The notes under the pieces were generated by a model. It was not told where the DNA came from and made no database searches. It saw only the letters and a list, made by a program, of their open reading frames with translations. Made by a program: the position numbers and the translations under genes. Source: UBA4427 sp041389445 (GTDB taxonomy: Bacteria; Myxococcota_A; UBA9160; UBA4427). Taken from it: a stretch of DNA of 64,000 bases. The stretch lies in NCBI GenBank assembly GCA_041389445.1, contig JAWKRW010000001.1, positions 558,001-622,000 on the forward strand, read 5' to 3'. Position 1 is the stretch's first letter, and every line of letters starts with the position of its first letter. Below are positions 41,614-50,302 of this stretch, one piece after another.

Positions 41614-42209
41614 GCGGCTGCCCGCGATCGGCAACGCGCCAGGAAGTTGCCGAGGATCGCCTTGCCCTGCCCGGTCATGATCGATTCGGGATGGAACTGG
41701 ACGCCCGCGATCGGCAGCGCCCGATGGCGCACGCCCATGATCTCGCCGTCGGCGGTTCGCGCCGAGATCTCGAGACAGGCCGGCAGGCTCGCCTCCTCGA
41801 TGACGAGCGAGTGGTAGCGCGTCGCCTCGAAGGGGGACGGAACGCCGGCGAAGAGACCGCGCCCGTCGTGCTCGATGCGCGAGACCTTGCCGTGCATGAT
41901 GGAGCGGGCGCGCACGATGCGCGCGCCGTAGGCCGTGCCGATCGACTGGTGTCCCAGACAGACGCCGAGCACCGGCAGCCCGACCCCCGCGAAGCGCGGA
42001 ATCGCCTCGACCGACACGCCCGCGTCGTCCGGATCGCCCGGCCCGGGCGAGATGACGAGCCCGTCGCTGCTCCGCGCGAGCAACCGGTCGACGCTCTCGG
42101 CGTCGTTGCGGACGACCTCGACCTCGGCCCCGAGCTCGCCCAGGTACTGGACGAGGTTGTACGTGAACGAGTCGTAGTTGTCGATCATGAGCAGACGGGT
42201 GGTCGACAT
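41610..42209 (-). CDS. trpG: Anthranilate synthase component II (glutamine amidotransferase)
   Basis: A 199-residue class I amidotransferase. The catalytic triad is visible: Cys in LGVCLGHQSIG, His and Glu in GVQFHPESIMT. IDNYDSFTYNLVQYLGELG and ISPGPGDPDDAGVS are standard. It feeds ammonia to TrpE and may also serve folate synthesis as PabA. It lies 8 nt after trpE, the only non-overlapping junction in the operon. Confidence 0.97.
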   Translation of the reverse strand: MSTTRLLMIDNYDSFTYNLVQYLGELGAEVEVVRNDAESVDRLLARSSDGLVISPGPGDPDDAGVSVEAIPRFAGVGLPVLGVCLGHQSIGTAYGARIVRARSIMHGKVSRIEHDGRGLFAGVPSPFEATRYHSLVIEEASLPACLEISARTADGEIMGVRHRALPIAGVQFHPESIMTGQGKAILGNFLARCRSRAAA

Positions 42210-42217
42210 CGTTCGTG

Positions 42218-43705
42218 CTAGTCCATGCCCTCGCGCGCGAGGTCGATCGCGGTCAGGACCGCGCGGGCCTTGTTGATCGTCTCCTCGAACTCGTACTCGG
42301 GCGTCGAATCGACGACGACGCCCGCCCCGGCCTGGAGCGTGATCTTCCCGTCCTTCGCCACCATGGTCCGGATGGTGATCGCCATGTCCATGTTGCCCGA
42401 GTAGTCGAGGTAGCCGGCGCAGCCGCCGAAGAACCCGCGACGCACCGTCTCGAGCTCGTCGATGATCTGCATCGCGCGCACCTTGGGCGCGCCGGAGAGC
42501 GTGCCGGCCGGAAAGGTCGCGCGCAGGACGTCCAGCCAGTCGAGACCCGGCCGAAGGCGGCCATGGACGTTCGAGACGATGTGCATCACGTGGGAGTAGC
42601 GCTCGACCACGGCGTACTCGTCGACCACGACGGACCCGATCTCCGCGACGCGGCCCACATCGTTGCGCCCGAGGTCGACGAGCATCAGGTGCTCCGCCCG
42701 CTCCTTCGGATCGGCGAGCAGATCGAGCTCGAGCTGCCGGTCCTCCTCCGGCGTCTTGCCGCGCCAGCGGGTCCCGGCGATGGGCCGCACGTCGATCCGA
42801 TCCCCGTCGAGCCGGACCAGGATCTCCGGCGACGAGCCGACGAGGACCGCGTCCTCCATCCGGATGAAGAACATGTACGGGCTCGGGTTGACGACGCGCA
42901 GATGGCGGTAGATGGAGAAGGGATCGACCTGCAGCGGGAGCTGGAACTGCTGCGAGAGGACGACCTGGAAGATGTCGCCCGCTTCGATGTACTCCTTGGC
43001 CCGCTTCACGATCTCGTGGAAGCCGGACTCCGTGAAGCTGCGCTCGACCTCCATCGGCACGTGCACGGCGGGACGGCGCGGCTCGGCGACGAGCGGGGCG
43101 CGCAGGCGCTCGACCATCGCCTCGAGCCTGGCCTCGGCCTTGCCGAAGGCCGCGCGAACGTCCTCGCCGTCGTCGACCTCGGCGTGGATCACGATCAGCG
43201 CGGTATGGCGGACGTTGTCGTAGACGACGACGTACTCGGGCAGCACGAAGAACGCGTCCGGCAGACCGACCTTGTCCGGATTCGCATCCGGGATGGACTC
43301 GACGAAGCGGACCCAGTCGTAGGCGACCATCCCGACGGCGCCGCCGATGAAGCGGGGCAGACCGGAGGCCTCCGGCTGGACCGCGGCGAATGCGCGCAGG
43401 CGCTCCCGCAAGACCTCGAGCGGATCGCCCGCGGCAACGACCTGGTCCGTCCGGCCGCCCTCGCTCCATTCGACCGCGGAACCCCGGGCGCGGAAGGTCG
43501 CGCGCGCGCCGACCCCGAGGAAGCTGTAGCGCGCCCACTTCTCGCCCCCCTCGACGGACTCGAGCAGGAAGGCCGTCCGCCCGTCGTCGAGCTTGCGGAA
43601 GAGCGAGAGCGGCGTGTCGAGATCGGCGAGGATCTCGCGCAGGACGGGGACGTGACGACCCCGTCGGGCGAGCTCTTCGAATTGCTCGGGCGATGTGCGG
43701 AGCAC
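42218..43705 (-). CDS. trpE: Anthranilate synthase component I
   Basis: A 495-residue chorismate-utilising enzyme. The N-terminal FLLESVEGG matches the L-L-E-S motif that binds tryptophan for feedback inhibition. The catalytic C-half has QVVLSQQFQL, NPSPYMFFI, RPIAGTRWRGKT, LVDLGRNDVGRV and FPAGTLSGAPKVRAMQII. It is the first gene of trpEGDCFBA. The start is a GTG at 43703-43705 about 54 nt downstream of a predicted start point; the short leader leaves no room for a Trp-codon attenuator peptide. Confidence 0.97.
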   Translation of the reverse strand: MLRTSPEQFEELARRGRHVPVLREILADLDTPLSLFRKLDDGRTAFLLESVEGGEKWARYSFLGVGARATFRARGSAVEWSEGGRTDQVVAAGDPLEVLRERLRAFAAVQPEASGLPRFIGGAVGMVAYDWVRFVESIPDANPDKVGLPDAFFVLPEYVVVYDNVRHTALIVIHAEVDDGEDVRAAFGKAEARLEAMVERLRAPLVAEPRRPAVHVPMEVERSFTESGFHEIVKRAKEYIEAGDIFQVVLSQQFQLPLQVDPFSIYRHLRVVNPSPYMFFIRMEDAVLVGSSPEILVRLDGDRIDVRPIAGTRWRGKTPEEDRQLELDLLADPKERAEHLMLVDLGRNDVGRVAEIGSVVVDEYAVVERYSHVMHIVSNVHGRLRPGLDWLDVLRATFPAGTLSGAPKVRAMQIIDELETVRRGFFGGCAGYLDYSGNMDMAITIRTMVAKDGKITLQAGAGVVVDSTPEYEFEETINKARAVLTAIDLAREGMD

Positions 43706-43765
43706 GGATCTCTCTGGGGCCGCCCGGGGCGCGGGAGCGGCGGGTCGGGGCCGAAAAACCCTTTG

Positions 43766-43794
43766 ACCTTAGGCGCTTGAGGCGAATCCGGCAA
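43766..43794 (-). promoter_or_regulatory. Promoter of the trp operon
   Basis: On the minus strand, TTGCCG (43,794-43,789), a 17-bp spacer and TAAGGT (43,771-43,766). It sits in the 104-nt gap between the lptD stop (43,810) and the trpE GTG (43,705). The boxes resemble those of the pheA promoter. No Trp-rich leader ORF follows, so regulation is more likely by TrpE feedback or a repressor. Confidence 0.65.
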
Positions 43795-43809
43795 GCGCGG
43801 ACCGCCGTT

Positions 43810-46242
43810 CTAGAAATTCAGGCCCGTCCCGAATCCGCCCTCGAAGAGGTCGGTCTCGTCGTCCCCCAGGCCCAGGAAACGGATCATGAAGCCCCCGCCG
43901 AGACCGACGCGACGCTCCTGGTAGAGCGCGACGCCGACGCCCCAGCAGCGGCACTTCGACACGTACTCGATCATGCCGCGGTTGCGCAGGAAGCCCGCCT
44001 TCGCCTCCGCGAGGGAGTAGACGCTGCGGTAGCTCAGCCGGATCCGGGTCGAGAGCTCGATCTGGGAGGTGATGTCGACCTGGTTCAGGACCGTGTCGCC
44101 CGTGCGCTGGGCGTTGACGTCGCCGCGGACCGTCTCGAAGAAGGCCGGCAGCCTTCGCAGATAGCGATAGCGCGTCCCGAGGCTGACGCGCCGGACGAAC
44201 CCGTGATCGAAGGGCCAGCCGATCCCGACCTCCGCCTCGCCCTCCTTCAACGCCTGCGTCTCGGGGTTGAACGTCGCCTTCAGGCGGGACGCCACCGGTC
44301 CGAGGTGGAGCAGTCGGGCGTCCGCGAAGAGGTCGCCGATCGCGCCGTTGTCTCCGAAATCCCAGTCGACCGCGGTCGTGACGTCGCCGCTCAGCTGCGG
44401 CATCGCCCGCGGCCCCTTGCGCGTGAAGAACTTCTGATTGACGCCGAGCACGAGGGTCTGCGTGTCCTGGATCCGGTCGGAGGGATTGCGTGTCAGGTTC
44501 TCGAGCGCGAGCGAGCGGAAGCGGGACTGCTCGACCGTGCCGCGCGGAATGAAGAGGGGGTTGTGGTTCTGGGAGCGCCCGAAGACGTCCTCGGAGACCC
44601 AGGCCCAACCGAGCCGGGGCTCGATGACGTGGCGCAGGGCCCGACCGTCTTCCCAGGTGTAGTCGCGCGCGAGTCGGCTTCGCAGATCCGCCCGCGCGGT
44701 CACCAGGCTCCGCTCCGCGAAGTCCTGGGCGTTCGACTGGTAGAGGGTCTGGCTCCAGCCGAGCTCCGGCGTGAACTCGAAGAGATCGCCGATCGCCGTC
44801 GGTCTCGCGAGCCGCGGATGCAGGACCATCCGGGTCCCTCGCTCGAGCAGCGGCTCGCCCGGCTGGAACAGGCCGTCGCCCTCTCCGTTGCCGCCCGTGC
44901 CGTTCTGGAAGCGCGCGTCGACGCCGAAGTCGTAGAAGTGACCGTTGTTCCGGATGGTGGCCGCCCGGATGGCGGCCGGATCGACGGGCGGCGGCGCGAT
45001 CGCGCCGAGCTCGGATTGGGGCGAATGAAGTCCCCTGAAGTGGATCAGCTCGCTGTCGAGTCGGGCGTCGAATCCGCCGGGCGACCGCAGCGTTCCCGGC
45101 TCGACGTCGCCGCGCAGCTCGCCGAAGCGCTGCAGGATGAACTTGTCGCGGTCCTGGAACGACGAGCCCTGGTAGTCGTCCGCATAGCGCGCGCCCACCA
45201 TCGCGCCGATGCCGCCGCTCTCTCCGAAGCTGCGGGCGATGCTCGTCGTCGATTCGTTGAAGCGGAACGTCTTGTAGCGCTGGAGCTCCGGGAAGTCGTC
45301 CGCGTAGAGGTTGTCGGACGCGAGCTTGAGATCCGTCTGCCAGCGCCAATCGGCGGGCAGGGCGTGATCGTGCTCCCAGATCACGCCCCAGCGAGGCGGA
45401 TTGAAGCTCTGCTGCGCCTGCTTGGTCTGGTCGTGGAGGCCCGCGACGAAGAGCCGCCCCCCGGAGCGCTCGCCGAAGACGTACTCGAGCTCCACGTCCT
45501 GCTTGAAGCCCCGGTTCACGAAGTAGCGGGGCGTCGCCGTCACGTTCAGCTGCGGGATGGGCGCGAGGAAGATCGGCAGACCGAAAGTCGCACCGCCGCG
45601 ACCTCCGAACTGGAACTGCGGCAGCAGGAGCCCGCTCTCCCGCTCGCTCTTGATCGGGACGAGCATCCATGGAATCCAGAGCACCGGTACGCCGAGCACC
45701 TCGAAGGTCGAGTTGGTCAGCTGGCCGTAGCCCCCGAGCTCGACGTCCGCCCGGCCGGTCTCGATCTGCCACGGCAGCCGCTTGCCCGGCGCACAGCGAC
45801 AGGTCGAGAAGACGGCGTCGTCGACGACGAACGTGTTCTTCCCGGTCCGGATCATCTCCTTCGCGCGCAGCCGGAATCCGTTGCCGCCCGAGTCGAATGC
45901 GACCTGGAAGAGCGTCCCCTGGAGCGTCTCGATGTCGAACACCATGAAGGCGGCGTTCAGACGGTCGGGCCCGTCGACGATCTCGACGTCCCCTTCGGCG
46001 ACGCCGATGCCGGTCTTCTTGCTGTAGGCGACCCAGCGGGCGACGAGGCTGCGATCGGCCTGGACGACGTGGACGTCGCCCTCGGCGACGTAGAGCTCGC
46101 CCTCGGCCTCGTAGAGGATGCGGTCGGCCGTGATCTCGAAGGGATCCTTCAGGCGCGCGCGTTCGTCGGCGGACACGGCCGCAGCCGCGCCGCCGAGCAG
46201 GATGGACACGACGAGTGCGGCCAGGAAGAACGCCCGCGGCAA
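43810..46242 (-). CDS. lptD: LPS-assembly outer membrane protein LptD
   Basis: An 810-residue outer-membrane beta-barrel. The signal peptide is AFFLAALVVSILLGGAAAAV with cleavage likely after A-V-S-A. An OstA/LptA-like jellyroll (DPFEITADRILYEAEGELYV, AEGDVHVVQADRSLVARWVA) is followed by the barrel. Two C-x-C pairs, in FSTCRCAP (near 148) and SKCRCWG (near 763), fit the long-range disulfides of LptD. The last residue is Phe, as in most outer-membrane proteins. The start is a TTG preceded by GGGGG. It inserts LPS into the outer leaflet with LptE; lptE is not nearby. Confidence 0.9.
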   Translation of the reverse strand: MPRAFFLAALVVSILLGGAAAAVSADERARLKDPFEITADRILYEAEGELYVAEGDVHVVQADRSLVARWVAYSKKTGIGVAEGDVEIVDGPDRLNAAFMVFDIETLQGTLFQVAFDSGGNGFRLRAKEMIRTGKNTFVVDDAVFSTCRCAPGKRLPWQIETGRADVELGGYGQLTNSTFEVLGVPVLWIPWMLVPIKSERESGLLLPQFQFGGRGGATFGLPIFLAPIPQLNVTATPRYFVNRGFKQDVELEYVFGERSGGRLFVAGLHDQTKQAQQSFNPPRWGVIWEHDHALPADWRWQTDLKLASDNLYADDFPELQRYKTFRFNESTTSIARSFGESGGIGAMVGARYADDYQGSSFQDRDKFILQRFGELRGDVEPGTLRSPGGFDARLDSELIHFRGLHSPQSELGAIAPPPVDPAAIRAATIRNNGHFYDFGVDARFQNGTGGNGEGDGLFQPGEPLLERGTRMVLHPRLARPTAIGDLFEFTPELGWSQTLYQSNAQDFAERSLVTARADLRSRLARDYTWEDGRALRHVIEPRLGWAWVSEDVFGRSQNHNPLFIPRGTVEQSRFRSLALENLTRNPSDRIQDTQTLVLGVNQKFFTRKGPRAMPQLSGDVTTAVDWDFGDNGAIGDLFADARLLHLGPVASRLKATFNPETQALKEGEAEVGIGWPFDHGFVRRVSLGTRYRYLRRLPAFFETVRGDVNAQRTGDTVLNQVDITSQIELSTRIRLSYRSVYSLAEAKAGFLRNRGMIEYVSKCRCWGVGVALYQERRVGLGGGFMIRFLGLGDDETDLFEGGFGTGLNF

Positions 46243-46265
46243 GGAGCCCCCGATGCTTGCGGCGG

Positions 46266-46295
46266 GACCCTACCTGAGTACGCGGGGGCTGGCCA
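46266..46295 (-). promoter_or_regulatory. Probable lptD promoter
   Basis: On the minus strand, TTGGCC (46,295-46,290), an 18-bp spacer and TAGGGT (46,271-46,266). The predicted start near 46,259 leaves a 17-nt leader holding GGGGG before the TTG start codon. Confidence 0.5.
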
Positions 46296-46323
46296 AAACG
46301 GCGCGGGAACCGCGCAACGTCGC

Positions 46324-46935
46324 TCAGCTGGGGTGTGTGAACCGCGTCAGCGCGGTCGAGAGGGCGCTGCAGTCCGGGACGACCAGCTCGTCGGCGTTCA
46401 CGCGCACGAGCTTCTGGTCCATCAGCTGATGGAGGGCCTGGTAGGTCTCGTGGAGCGAGAGCTGACAGCCGGTCGCGAGCTCGCGCAGCGAGGTCCGCAG
46501 GTGGAGCTCGTCCTCGCAGTCCTGCGCGTCGGCGACCGCCGCGAGGTAGCGGATCAGGGGCGCGACGAGCTCGTCGAGCCCGAGCGCCGCGAGCCGTCGC
46601 TCCGCGGCGATCAGCCGGACGGCGAGCCGCTGGATCATGCGGATCGCGATCTCCGGCTGCTCGATGCACATCCCCTCGAGCGTCTCCGCGTCGAGCTCGA
46701 GCAGCTCGGTCTCCCCGACGGCCACGGCCCGCGCCGACCGCGGCTCCCCGAGCACGACGCTCATCTCGCCGAAGAACTGCCCCGGTCCGAGCCGAGCGAC
46801 CACGCGTCGGCCCGCCCGCCCCTGGCGACAGATCTCGATCTGGCCGGACTGGATGATGTAGAGGTGGCTGCCCTCGTCGCCCTCTTCGAAGACGATGGCT
46901 CCGTCGACGAAGTGCCGGGCGAAGGTGCGATGCAC
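46324..46935 (-). CDS. Crp/Fnr-family regulator
   Basis: A protein of about 203 residues: a cyclic-nucleotide-binding fold (FVDGAIVFEEGDEGSHLYII, then GPGQFFGEMSVVLGEPRSA) and a C-terminal winged helix (LRTSLRELATGCQLSLHETY, ALHQLMDQKLVRVNADELVV). The phosphate-binding Arg-Ser pair is present as P-R-S-A, so cAMP or a related ligand is possible. I chose the GTG at 46935, which follows the tlpA stop by 16 nt. An in-frame ATG at 47019 would overlap tlpA and add 28 basic residues. It is probably cotranscribed with ccdA-tlpA. Confidence 0.8.
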   Translation of the reverse strand: MHRTFARHFVDGAIVFEEGDEGSHLYIIQSGQIEICRQGRAGRRVVARLGPGQFFGEMSVVLGEPRSARAVAVGETELLELDAETLEGMCIEQPEIAIRMIQRLAVRLIAAERRLAALGLDELVAPLIRYLAAVADAQDCEDELHLRTSLRELATGCQLSLHETYQALHQLMDQKLVRVNADELVVPDCSALSTALTRFTHPS

Positions 46936-46951
46936 CTGGATCTGCGTCGAT

Positions 46952-47644
46952 TCACCGGCTTCCAGAAGGGCGCTCCCCGACGGCCACCCCCCCCGAGCGC
47001 GGCGCGGCCTCGGCGGCATTTCGACGCGCCTCGCGGGCGACTTGAGCGGGCCGCGCCGAGGGCTCGCCCGCCCCTTCCGGCCCGGCACCCGCGACGGGCG
47101 TCGCGACCGGCGAGGCATCCGGCTCGGGAAGCGGCGCGCGACGGATCGCCTCGAGCTGGTCGTCGATCTCGTCGCGGGTCCAGACGCCCGTATGCCGCAC
47201 CCGGATCCGGCCCGCCTCGTCGACCACGATCAGCGACGGGAAGCCGAGCAGCCCGTAGCGCATGGCGAGCTCCTGGTCGCCGAGGGCGATCGGATACCCG
47301 AAGCCCCGCTCCTCCACCCATTTCGCCACCGTCGCCGGCGGATCCGTATCGACGGAGATGCCGACGATCATCAGGCGTCCGCCGCCCCGCTCCTGCCAGA
47401 GTGCGTCGAGGATCGGCATCTGGACCTCGCACGGCGCGCACCAGGTCGCCCAGAAATCCAGGACCACCATCCGCCCCCGCAGCGCCGCGAGGTCGACCTC
47501 GCCGCCGCCGAGCAGCGGCAGCACGAACGCCGGCGCGGGCCCGAGCGGCGCCGCCGCCTCGCCCGCATCGCCGCCGCACGCCAGGGGCGCCAGCGCGAGG
47601 GCGATCCGGGCGAGCGCCGCCGCGAGCGCCCCGCTCCGCCTCAT
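46952..47644 (-). CDS. TlpA-like thiol:disulfide oxidoreductase
   Basis: A 230-residue protein. The signal peptide or lipoprotein-like N-terminus (LAAALARIALALAPLACGGD, with a possible lipobox L-A-C-G) leads to a thioredoxin fold with the redox pair in DFWATWCAPCEVQMPIL and the cis-Pro in GLLGFPSLIVVDEAG. The Ala/Pro-rich tail of about 50 residues is probably disordered. Its start overlaps the ccdA stop (ATGA): CcdA likely passes electrons from cytoplasmic thioredoxin to this protein in the periplasm, for example in cytochrome c maturation. Confidence 0.9.
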   Translation of the reverse strand: MRRSGALAAALARIALALAPLACGGDAGEAAAPLGPAPAFVLPLLGGGEVDLAALRGRMVVLDFWATWCAPCEVQMPILDALWQERGGGRLMIVGISVDTDPPATVAKWVEERGFGYPIALGDQELAMRYGLLGFPSLIVVDEAGRIRVRHTGVWTRDEIDDQLEAIRRAPLPEPDASPVATPVAGAGPEGAGEPSARPAQVAREARRNAAEAAPRSGGVAVGERPSGSR

Positions 47645-48492
47645 TGCAGCCAGTCCTCGAGGCGGACGACGACCTCGCCCAGAAAGACGAAATGACTGTT
47701 GAACCAGGCGAGCTGGTTCGTCACGAGCAGCACCCCCACACCGATCAGCAGGCAGCCCGCCGCGATCTCGAGCGCGCGGAAGTGTCGACGCAGGTGGCGC
47801 AAGGCGCGGAAGAAGAAGTCGAGGCTCCAGCCGGCGAGCAGGAAGGGCACGGCGAGCCCCGCCGAATAGACCGCGAGCAGCGTGATGCCCTCGAAGACCG
47901 TCTCGCGGCTGCCGGCCAGGGTCAGGACGGCGCCCAGGATCGGACCGATACAGGGGGACCAGCCGAAGCCGAACCCCGCCCCGACGATGAACGCGCCCAC
48001 GAATCCGGGTGCGCCCTTCGGCTCGAAGCGCGTGTCGCGCAGGAGCCAGCCGATGCGCAGCACGCCGGCCATGTGGAGCCCGAAGACGATGATCGCGAGA
48101 CCCGCCAGCTGCGCGATCCCGACCTCGAACCCCAGGATCTCGACGGACCAGCTGCGCAGCACCCGCCCGAGCGCGAAGGCGGTCGCGCCCAGGACGATGA
48201 AGACGAGCGAGAAGCCGCAGACGAAGCCGAGACAGGCCTCCATCACGCGCGTGCGCTGGACGCGCCGCGTCGCCGCGAAGGACTCGCCCGCGTCGGCGGC
48301 CGACGCCTCGCCCGCAGACGCGGCCAAGTCGGCGACCGGCGCGTCGGCGCGGCCGGCCTCGGTCATGTCCCGGATCGAGACGCCCGAGATCAGCGAGAGG
48401 TACGCCGGCATCAACGGCATCACGCAGGGCGAGAGGACCGAGATCAGCCCCGAGGCGAAGGCGATCGGGATCTGCGGCAGGAAGTCGGACAT
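47641..48492 (-). CDS. CcdA-type thiol-reductant transporter
   Basis: A 283-residue membrane protein of the DsbD transmembrane/CcdA family with about six helices. The two redox cysteines are in SVLSPCVMPLMPAYLSLISG and FGWSPCIGPILGAVLTLAGS, both with the S-P-C signature. A cytoplasmic Ala/Asp-rich loop (about 45-80) separates helices 1 and 2 and is longer than usual. It is coupled to the TlpA-like gene. An in-frame ATG at 48549 would lengthen the N-terminus, but the one at 48492 begins right at the first helix. Confidence 0.9.
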   Translation of the reverse strand: MSDFLPQIPIAFASGLISVLSPCVMPLMPAYLSLISGVSIRDMTEAGRADAPVADLAASAGEASAADAGESFAATRRVQRTRVMEACLGFVCGFSLVFIVLGATAFALGRVLRSWSVEILGFEVGIAQLAGLAIIVFGLHMAGVLRIGWLLRDTRFEPKGAPGFVGAFIVGAGFGFGWSPCIGPILGAVLTLAGSRETVFEGITLLAVYSAGLAVPFLLAGWSLDFFFRALRHLRRHFRALEIAAGCLLIGVGVLLVTNQLAWFNSHFVFLGEVVVRLEDWLQ

Positions 48493-48560
48493 GGGGTGGG
48501 CCGAGGGTGCCGCTTCGGGTCGGCACCCGCCAGTGATCGGGCTCGGCACGCGCTCAGCGA

Positions 48561-48589
48561 ACCGGGCGGCGCGATCGACGCCGCCCGGT
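48561..48589. terminator. 11-bp perfect hairpin between the 177-residue gene and ccdA
   Basis: ACCGGGCGGCG (48561-48571) is exactly complementary to 48579-48589 around a 7-nt loop. It follows the stop of the minus-strand gene at 48604 by 15 nt. No T-run follows, so it may act as an mRNA 3'-end stabiliser or a Rho-dependent/structural terminator. Confidence 0.45.
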
Positions 48590-48603
48590 CCACCGTGCAG
48601 CCG

Positions 48604-49137
48604 CTACCAGCCGACGTCGCCGTATGCGTCGGCCGAATAGCTCTCCGACGGAGCCGTCGACTCGAGGGGCCCCGAGGCGACGGGGCCGGTCGCAATCGCC
48701 TTGGGCTGCTCGACCGGCATCACGGACGGATCGCGACCGATGAAGACGAGCTCTTCCTCGCCACGCAGGATCTCGGGCGTGATCACGTACGTCCCGCGCA
48801 GGGAGCGCACGTAGACCTTGTCCGCCACGTTGGTGTCCCCCGCCGTGAAGACCCAGGCGAGCGAGCCGACCACGAGGCCGCCGAGCGCATACACGAGCTT
48901 GACCGGGCTGTAGACCAGCGAGGTCAGCGCCGCAGCCGCGCCCATGCCCGACTCCTTGCTGACCTCCGCCGTATGATCCCCTGCGAGCGCGATCGAGGGC
49001 GATGCCAGCAGGCAGACCGCCATGCCGATCGCCGCGAGCCGCCGCCCGGGACCCGCACCGAACCGCGCACGACCGAGCTGCGGACGTGCGCACGCCTCGT
49101 TCGGGCAGAAGCCCGAACCCGAATCCAGATTCTTCAT
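48604..49137 (-). CDS. Exported or membrane protein of unknown function
   Basis: A 177-residue protein. A 33-residue basic, Cys-containing N-region precedes a hydrophobic signal segment (RLAAIGMAVCLLASPSIALA) with likely cleavage after A-L-A. A second hydrophobic stretch (LVYALGGLVVGSLAWVF) could span the membrane. A short conserved-looking block follows (VRSLRGTYVITPEILRGEEE, LVFIGRDPS), similar to small proteins of unknown function I have seen in other proteobacteria. GAGAGAGG before the ATG is a good ribosome binding site. Confidence 0.65.
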   Translation of the reverse strand: MKNLDSGSGFCPNEACARPQLGRARFGAGPGRRLAAIGMAVCLLASPSIALAGDHTAEVSKESGMGAAAALTSLVYSPVKLVYALGGLVVGSLAWVFTAGDTNVADKVYVRSLRGTYVITPEILRGEEELVFIGRDPSVMPVEQPKAIATGPVASGPLESTAPSESYSADAYGDVGW

Positions 49138-49311
49138 GGTCTGTCCAACCTCTCTCTGCACCGCTCCCGGCCGTCGTGGCGATGAACGCCCCGTGCGCGA
49201 GCGGGCCATGCGGACGCCGGGCAGACCCCGGGTCCGACTCTCACGTTCCCCCGCGCGGGAGTGTGGCGGAATATTGAACGGCGGCAAGGGAGGACGGCCC
49301 CGTCGTCCCGG

Positions 49312-49761
49312 TCACAGACCCTCTTCTGTGTCGAGCCAGAGCGTGACCGGACCGTCGTTGACGAGCGCGACCTGCATCGCGGCCCCGAAGCGACCTGTGA
49401 CGACGGGCACACCGAGCGCCCCGACGGCGGCGACGACCGCGTCGAAGAGCGGACGAGCGGATTCGGGCGGCGCCGCGTCGCCGAACGACGGCCGGCGTCC
49501 CTTGCGCGCGTCGCCGTAGAGGGTGAACTGCGACACGAGACCGATCGTGCCGCCGACGTCGAGCACCGAGCGGTCGAAACGCCCGGTCGCGTCGGCGAAG
49601 AGGCGCAGTCCGGCAAGCTTGCGCGCGAGCCGCTGCGCCTGCTCCGGACCGTCGGCTCGACCGACGCCGACCAGCACCAGGAGTCCGTGCCCCATCCGCG
49701 CGACGCACTCGCCCTCGACCTCGACCGAGGCCTCGCGCACGCGCTGCACGACGGCGCGCAC
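49312..49761 (-). CDS. dtd: D-aminoacyl-tRNA deacylase
   Basis: A 149-residue enzyme that removes D-amino acids from tRNA. GLVSQFTLYGDARKGRRPSF (S-Q-F-T-L, catalytic Thr) and NDGPVTLWLDTEE (the N-x-G-P-V-T chirality-proofreading motif) are both present. The start is GTG at 49759-49761. The gene follows dcd by 3 nt and is probably cotranscribed. Confidence 0.95.
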   Translation of the reverse strand: MRAVVQRVREASVEVEGECVARMGHGLLVLVGVGRADGPEQAQRLARKLAGLRLFADATGRFDRSVLDVGGTIGLVSQFTLYGDARKGRRPSFGDAAPPESARPLFDAVVAAVGALGVPVVTGRFGAAMQVALVNDGPVTLWLDTEEGL

Positions 49762-49764
49762 GGA

Positions 49765-50277
49765 CTAGATCTCCCGCTGATCCTGGAAGCGGCCCCGGTA
49801 GACCGCGCGTCCCTCGGTCCGCATCAGCACGATCTGACAGATCCGGACGCCGGGCACGATCTCGAGCGCGCGGCTCGAGACGTTGCTCATCTCGAGCACC
49901 TGGCGATTCGAGACGCCCGGCTGCACGAAGGCCGACGTCACGTGGATCATCAGCCCGAGACGCGCGAAGCGGCTGCGACCTTCGAGGAAGCCGCAGAGAT
50001 CGTCGGGCAGCGTGATCAGCTCTTCGGTGATGCCGTGGATCGTGACGCCGGGATCGAGTCGGAAGGGTCGGTCGAGGGCGAGCACGCGGGTGTGCTCGCG
50101 ATAGTCGATGCCGTCCTCGACGCGGATGGGAACCGGCCCGTTCTCGATCGTTCGGATCTCGCGCCCGAGCGTCAGGTCGATCGAGGCGACGCCGACCTGA
50201 CTGCGGTCGAACGGATCGATGCGGATCCGGCCTTCGTCGAGCTCCCTCAGGATGCAGTCGCGGGTCAGCACGCTCAT
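49765..50277 (-). CDS. dcd: dCTP deaminase family enzyme
   Basis: A 170-residue homotrimeric nucleotide-hydrolase-fold enzyme. Family motifs are SIDLTLGREIRTIE, GRSRFARLGLMIHVTSAFVQPG and QVLEMSN, where the Glu corresponds to the catalytic Glu of Dcd. It converts dCTP to dUTP, or to dUMP if bifunctional; the short C-terminus (YRGRFQDQREI) does not decide this. The protein is about 20 residues shorter than the E. coli enzyme. It is divergent from the GDPD gene with 25 nt between the starts. Confidence 0.85.
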   Translation of the reverse strand: MSVLTRDCILRELDEGRIRIDPFDRSQVGVASIDLTLGREIRTIENGPVPIRVEDGIDYREHTRVLALDRPFRLDPGVTIHGITEELITLPDDLCGFLEGRSRFARLGLMIHVTSAFVQPGVSNRQVLEMSNVSSRALEIVPGVRICQIVLMRTEGRAVYRGRFQDQREI

Positions 50278-50290
50278 GGGGCGCGCATGA

Positions 50291-50302
50291 TACCCTGCGC
50301 CC
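50291..50302 (+). promoter_or_regulatory. -10-like box 6 nt before the GDPD start codon
   Basis: TACCCT at 50291-50296 ends 6 nt before the ATG at 50303, the same distance as at coaE. The intergenic space to dcd is only 25 nt, and no Shine-Dalgarno sequence is visible. This fits a leaderless transcript; the -35 region is not recognisable. Confidence 0.4.

Noticed and set aside
43390..49185. A 1931-codon plus-strand open frame
   Set aside because: It runs antisense across trpE, lptD, the Crp-like gene, tlpA and ccdA, all of which have clear family motifs. The translation is Arg/Glu/Asp/Pro-rich without any domain. It is an artefact of very high GC.
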